8,834 nucleotides of DNA, from assembly GCA_937928335.1 (NCBI GenBank), contig CALFWN010000396.1, forward strand, positions 1-8,834, given 5' to 3'. Shown here piece after piece: positions 5,762 to 8,834 of the stretch. How positions within the stretch are numbered: the first letter of the stretch is position 1; each line of letters opens with the position of its first letter. A program made the translations under genes and the position numbers. The stretch comes from an uncultured Litoreibacter sp. (GTDB lineage: Bacteria; Pseudomonadota; Alphaproteobacteria; Rhodobacterales; Rhodobacteraceae). The notes below the pieces were generated by a model. The model did no database searches and was not told the DNA's origin. It worked only from the letters and a program-made list of their open reading frames with translations.

Positions 5762-7348
5762 TCAGTGACGGAAATGACGCATACCGGTGAAGACCATCGC
5801 CAACCCCAGCTCATCTGCGGCGGCAATGACCTCTTCGTCGCGCATCGACCCGCCGGGCTGGATCAGCGCGGTTGCGCCGGCCTCTGCCGCGGTGATCAGG
5901 CCGTCAGCGAAGGGGAAGAACGCATCTGACGACACGACCGACCCGATGGTCGGGCTTTCGCTCATCCCCAGGGCCTCTGCCATATCTTGGGCCTTGCGCG
6001 CCGCGATCCGGGTTGAGTCCACACGGCTCATCTGCCCCGCGCCGACGCCCACCGTTGCGCCATTCTTGGCATAGACAATCGCGTTGGATTTGACATGTTT
6101 CGCAACCGTCCAGGCAAAGAGCATATCTGCGATCTCCTGCTCGGTCGGGGCGCGTTTGGTGACGGTTTTCAGGTCCGAGGCGGTGATATGTCCCACATCC
6201 TTGTCCTGCACCAGCAGCCCGCCGGAAACCTGACGATAGGTCAGCCCGCCCGTGCGGATGTCGGGCAAACCGTCCGTGGTCAGCAGGCGCAGGTTCTTCT
6301 TCTTGGCGAAGATGGCCAGCGCGTCCTGATCCGCTCCGGGGGCGATGACAACTTCGGTGAAAATGCCGCTGATCGCTTCTGCCGTCGCGCCGTCCAGCGG
6401 CTTGTTCACCGCGATGATGCCCCCGAAAGCAGAGGTCTGGTCGCATTGAAACGCCTTCTCATAGGCCTCCGCCACCGTGGCACCTCTGGCGACCCCGCAT
6501 GGGTTGGCATGTTTGATGATCGCAACGGCTGGCCCGTCCGTGGGGTCAAACTCGGCCACCAGCTCGAAGGCGGCATCGGTGTCGTTGATGTTGTTGTAGG
6601 ACAGCTCCTTGCCTTGGTGTTGCCGGGCTGTCGCGACGCCGGGGCGCGACGTGCCATCCACGTAGAAGGCGGCGCTTTGGTGCGGGTTTTCGCCGTAACG
6701 CAAGGTCTGCGCCAAAGTGCCTGCCACGGCGCGGCGGCGGGGCACCTCGCCCAAGGCTTCCGCCATCCAGGCCGAAACAGCCGCATCATAGGCGGCGGTG
6801 CGCGCATAGGCGGTCAGCGCCAGACGTTGCCGGAACGCGTAGCGGGTCTGGCCATCATGTGCGTCCAGCTCGGCAAGCAGCGTCTCGTAATCCTCAACAT
6901 CAGTCACGACGGAAACGAATTTGTGGTTCTTTGACGCCGCCCGGATCATGGCAGGCCCGCCAATGTCGATATTTTCGATGCAGGTGTCGTAGTCGGCCCC
7001 TTTGGCGACGGTCTCCTCGAACGGGTAGAGATTGACCACCAGCAGGTCGATTGCGCCGATCCCATGCGCCTCCATCGCGGCCACATGCCCGGCGTCGTCG
7101 CGCAGGGCCAGCAATCCGCCATGCACCGCCGGGTGGAGCGTCTTGACGCGGCCATCCATCATTTCCGGGAAGCCCGTGACCTCTGCCACATCTCGGACAG
7201 TCAGACCGGCTTCGCGCAATGCCGCAGCGGACCCGCCGGTAGAGAGAAGCTCCACACTGCGCGCGGCCAATGCGCGGCCGAGCTCAATGAGGCCGGTTTT
7301 GTCGGATACGGAAAGCAGGGCGCGGCGGAGGGGCGCAAGATCGGTCAT
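5762..7348 (-). CDS. purH: Bifunctional AICAR formyltransferase / IMP cyclohydrolase
   Basis: PurH carries out the last two steps of purine synthesis in the cytoplasm: formylation of AICAR with 10-formyl-tetrahydrofolate, then ring closure to IMP. The 528-residue length is typical. The N-terminal MGS-like cyclohydrolase domain (about 6-155) shows LLSVSDKTG (11-19), STGGS (36-40), DGRVKTLHP (65-73) and LYPFEET. The formyltransferase domain (about 160-528) shows RYGENPHQ (218-225), the catalytic Lys279-His280 in IIKHANPCG, and SDAFFPF (474-480). Nothing is truncated. The ATG has GAAGGA five bases upstream and lies 26 bases after the heparinase-like stop. No PurR-like operator is visible in that gap, so expression probably follows the upstream gene. 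The stop is one base before the lspA ATG. Confidence 0.98.
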   Translation of the reverse strand: MTDLAPLRRALLSVSDKTGLIELGRALAARSVELLSTGGSAAALREAGLTVRDVAEVTGFPEMMDGRVKTLHPAVHGGLLALRDDAGHVAAMEAHGIGAIDLLVVNLYPFEETVAKGADYDTCIENIDIGGPAMIRAASKNHKFVSVVTDVEDYETLLAELDAHDGQTRYAFRQRLALTAYARTAAYDAAVSAWMAEALGEVPRRRAVAGTLAQTLRYGENPHQSAAFYVDGTSRPGVATARQHQGKELSYNNINDTDAAFELVAEFDPTDGPAVAIIKHANPCGVARGATVAEAYEKAFQCDQTSAFGGIIAVNKPLDGATAEAISGIFTEVVIAPGADQDALAIFAKKKNLRLLTTDGLPDIRTGGLTYRQVSGGLLVQDKDVGHITASDLKTVTKRAPTEQEIADMLFAWTVAKHVKSNAIVYAKNGATVGVGAGQMSRVDSTRIAARKAQDMAEALGMSESPTIGSVVSSDAFFPFADGLITAAEAGATALIQPGGSMRDEEVIAAADELGLAMVFTGMRHFRH

Positions 7349-7374
7349 GAAAATCCTTCGTCAAGGTAAGCTGT
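7349..7374. promoter_or_regulatory. 26-base purH leader with the ribosome site in a small hairpin
   Basis: The minus strand reads CCTT-GACG-AAGG (7366-7355), a 4-bp stem whose 3' arm is the core of the GAAGGA Shine-Dalgarno (7359-7354), five bases before the purH ATG. The stem is weak and may not form. No promoter or terminator fits in this gap, so purH is probably in one operon with the heparinase-like gene. Confidence 0.35.
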
Positions 7375-8834
7375 TTAACCCGGTGTCCAAGCGTCGTGAC
7401 CAGCCTCGCGCAAATGGGACGGGATGTCCTGCGCCTTGGCCAGCACCCAGCTGACATGGGTCGCATACTCCATCACCCGCGAAGATAAAATAACCTGTTG
7501 TGCAGGACGTGGGTTCAATCGGTCTTTTTCCAGATAAACGCTCCGTTTCAGCGCCAATGCGATACGCTGCACGGGGCGGAACACCCAGATCTCCTCGTTT
7601 TTGAGCATCAGGGAAACGGCATGGCCGCCCATATCGACCGATGCCTCGACATCAGGATGCAGATGAAACCGTATCGAGAAGGGCAAGCCCGCCAGCGCGA
7701 TGCGGTCCATATGTGTGTCAAAGGCCCGCTTCTCGGCCTGCGTTACCGCGGCAAGCGTGTCTTCGCCTTGCAGCACCCGGCCATCGCGGCTGAGCGACAG
7801 CCTGCGGGTATGGGTCAGGCCGTATTCCTTGAGATAGGCGTCATGGCTGGCGGTCAGATCGCTGCCATTGTTGCCAGCGGCCTGATGGGCGGTGACCAGA
7901 TTTGGGCCGGCAACCAGAGTTTCCGCATGGGGCCTTATGTCCAGCTGCGCCGAAGAGACGCCATCAATCGCCAGCGTGGAATGTGACGGCGTGGCGCGGC
8001 CCGCGCGGTGCCAGTCAGGGCCAAACGCCATCCCCGCACCGCAGTTCACGACGACCTGCCTGCGCCCGGAGGTCAGCTCGAAAGCCAGCGTGCCAGCATG
8101 GGCGTTCAGCGCTGCTTTGCCTTTTGGCGGGGCCGAGACATCGGCAATGACGCTGGTGCGTGCACCGCCAAGCCGGGCATAGCCCATTGGAAATTCCGCC
8201 GCATTTTCCGGGCTGAATTCAGCGCCCGTCAAAGCACGATCGAGCTTGCCATCCTGCCCATGCCCGCTGCCATGAAAGGCCGGAAGCCCTCCGTCGCTGT
8301 GGCGCAGGGTATGGAGCGTTGATGCGATGCGGTTGATGGCGGCTATCTGCGCATCTGCTGGCGTTCTGCCGACATCACGCAGGACAGCATCCGCCCAGCG
8401 CAACAGTATCAGGACCTCCATCAGCTCTTCCGGGTTACGGGTGGGCAGGCCTCCATCCGCGCCAATCTCGGAACTGCACTCTGCCGCCAGGGCGCTGGCT
8501 GCGGTTTCGATCATGGTCTCAAGCCCGCTCAGGCTAAGCCCCGCGTAAAGCAGCCCTGTGAGGGCCTCGAACCGTGGCAAGCCGGGGGAGGTCCTGTGCC
8601 AGCTTCGGGCCAGATAGGTGGTTTGCCGTGACAGCGATCTGAAATAGCCGCGGTTGTCCTCTGCAGACTGGCCGTTGAGCAAGAACAGCGCATGGGTGAT
8701 CCAGCGTATCAGCCGCCTGCCGGTCAGGTCTGGTGCCCAACCCGGCCCAACGCCTTTGCTGTAATGCGTGATCCAGCCTTGCAACCAGCGTTGCGACGCC
8801 TTGCGCGCGGCCCCGTCGCTGACGGCAGCCAGAT
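7375..8834 (-). CDS. Heparinase II/III family protein (5' end outside the window)
   Basis: The last 485 residues are visible and the frame is still open at the right edge, so the start lies beyond it; a TTG at 8784 is only an internal codon. The N-terminal visible part is helical and fits the alpha/alpha toroid of these lyases (WITHAL, GYFRSLSRQ and the R-x2-L-x-GL pattern around 8570). The C-terminal part looks like the heparinase II/III beta-sandwich: NAHAGTLAFEL (8106-8074), RRQVVVNCGAG, and RATPSHSTLAIDG with its conserved-looking His at 7983-7981, then RFHLHPDVEA. Named members cut uronic-acid-containing polysaccharides by elimination. Alphaproteobacterial copies beside purH are common in my recollection and have no proven substrate. 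The gene probably heads or continues the operon into purH. No signal peptide can be judged because the start is missing. Confidence 0.85.
   Translation of the reverse strand, partial: LAAVSDGAARKASQRWLQGWITHYSKGVGPGWAPDLTGRRLIRWITHALFLLNGQSAEDNRGYFRSLSRQTTYLARSWHRTSPGLPRFEALTGLLYAGLSLSGLETMIETAASALAAECSSEIGADGGLPTRNPEELMEVLILLRWADAVLRDVGRTPADAQIAAINRIASTLHTLRHSDGGLPAFHGSGHGQDGKLDRALTGAEFSPENAAEFPMGYARLGGARTSVIADVSAPPKGKAALNAHAGTLAFELTSGRRQVVVNCGAGMAFGPDWHRAGRATPSHSTLAIDGVSSAQLDIRPHAETLVAGPNLVTAHQAAGNNGSDLTASHDAYLKEYGLTHTRRLSLSRDGRVLQGEDTLAAVTQAEKRAFDTHMDRIALAGLPFSIRFHLHPDVEASVDMGGHAVSLMLKNEEIWVFRPVQRIALALKRSVYLEKDRLNPRPAQQVILSSRVMEYATHVSWVLAKAQDIPSHLREAGHDAWTPG

Noticed and set aside
5761..5826. 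Longer lspA start at 5826 overlapping the end of purH
   Set aside because: The extra 22 residues are Trp/Ser/Pro-rich and unlike LspA N-termini; the ATG at 5760 gives the usual length.
6095..6934. Plus-strand open frame of 279 codons opposite purH
   Set aside because: It is a shadow of purH codon bias, with no family motif and no ribosome site that stands out.
8782..8784. TTG at 8784 as start of the heparinase-like gene
   Set aside because: The frame continues open to the window edge with plausible coding sequence, and the family is longer, so this is an internal Leu codon.
1..8834. Mobile elements, CRISPR, tRNA, phage or toxin-antitoxin genes
   Set aside because: I searched both strands for long repeats, repeat-spacer patterns, tRNA-like folds and small gene pairs and saw none; the window is a compact housekeeping cluster.

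Overview
The window looks like a stretch of ordinary chromosome from an alphaproteobacterium, most likely of the Rhodobacterales/Roseobacter type. The reasons are the order heparinase II/III-like gene - purH - lspA - DUF3035 lipoprotein - M16 peptidase pair - mutL, a GC content that I estimate at about 60 %, a MutL carrying the endonuclease motif, and very few GANTC (CcrM-type) sites. This assignment rests on reading the sequence and on remembered gene order, not on a database search.

All genes lie on the minus strand and are transcribed from high to low coordinates. In that order they are: the C-terminal part of a heparinase II/III-family protein (entering from beyond the right edge), purH (last steps of IMP synthesis), lspA (lipoprotein signal peptidase), a DUF3035/BamF-like lipoprotein, an M16 metallopeptidase with an intact HxxEH site, a second M16 protein without that site but with the R/Y motif, mutL (mismatch repair endonuclease), and the first codons of another gene overlapping the mutL stop by ATGA. 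Coding density is extreme. The only non-coding gaps are 26, 1, 66, 100 and 44 bases, so no stretch over 300 bases lacks a gene. I see no tRNA, rRNA, CRISPR array, insertion sequence or convincing terminator.

Region by region: 7375-8834 heparinase-like, 5762-7348 purH, 5275-5760 lspA (start TGATATG, no clear Shine-Dalgarno), 4684-5208 lipoprotein with lipobox LSAC, 3225-4583 and 1918-3228 the M16 pair joined by ATGA, 35-1873 mutL, 1-38 the start of the next gene. The largest gap (4584-4683) holds a candidate sigma70-type promoter and a perfect 14-bp palindrome around its predicted start site, so the M16 genes may have their own control.

Functionally, the middle of the window reads as a cell-envelope module. 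LspA matures lipoproteins, the next gene encodes a lipoprotein of a family linked to outer-membrane beta-barrel assembly, and the next two encode exported proteins that probably form one heterodimeric M16 protease. This module is flanked by nucleotide synthesis (purH) and DNA repair (mutL). I did not find a clearly new system. The most interesting items are the M16 pair with its palindromic control site, the CTAG and GANTC distributions, the start-codon hairpin of mutL and the polysaccharide-lyase-like gene in a housekeeping cluster.
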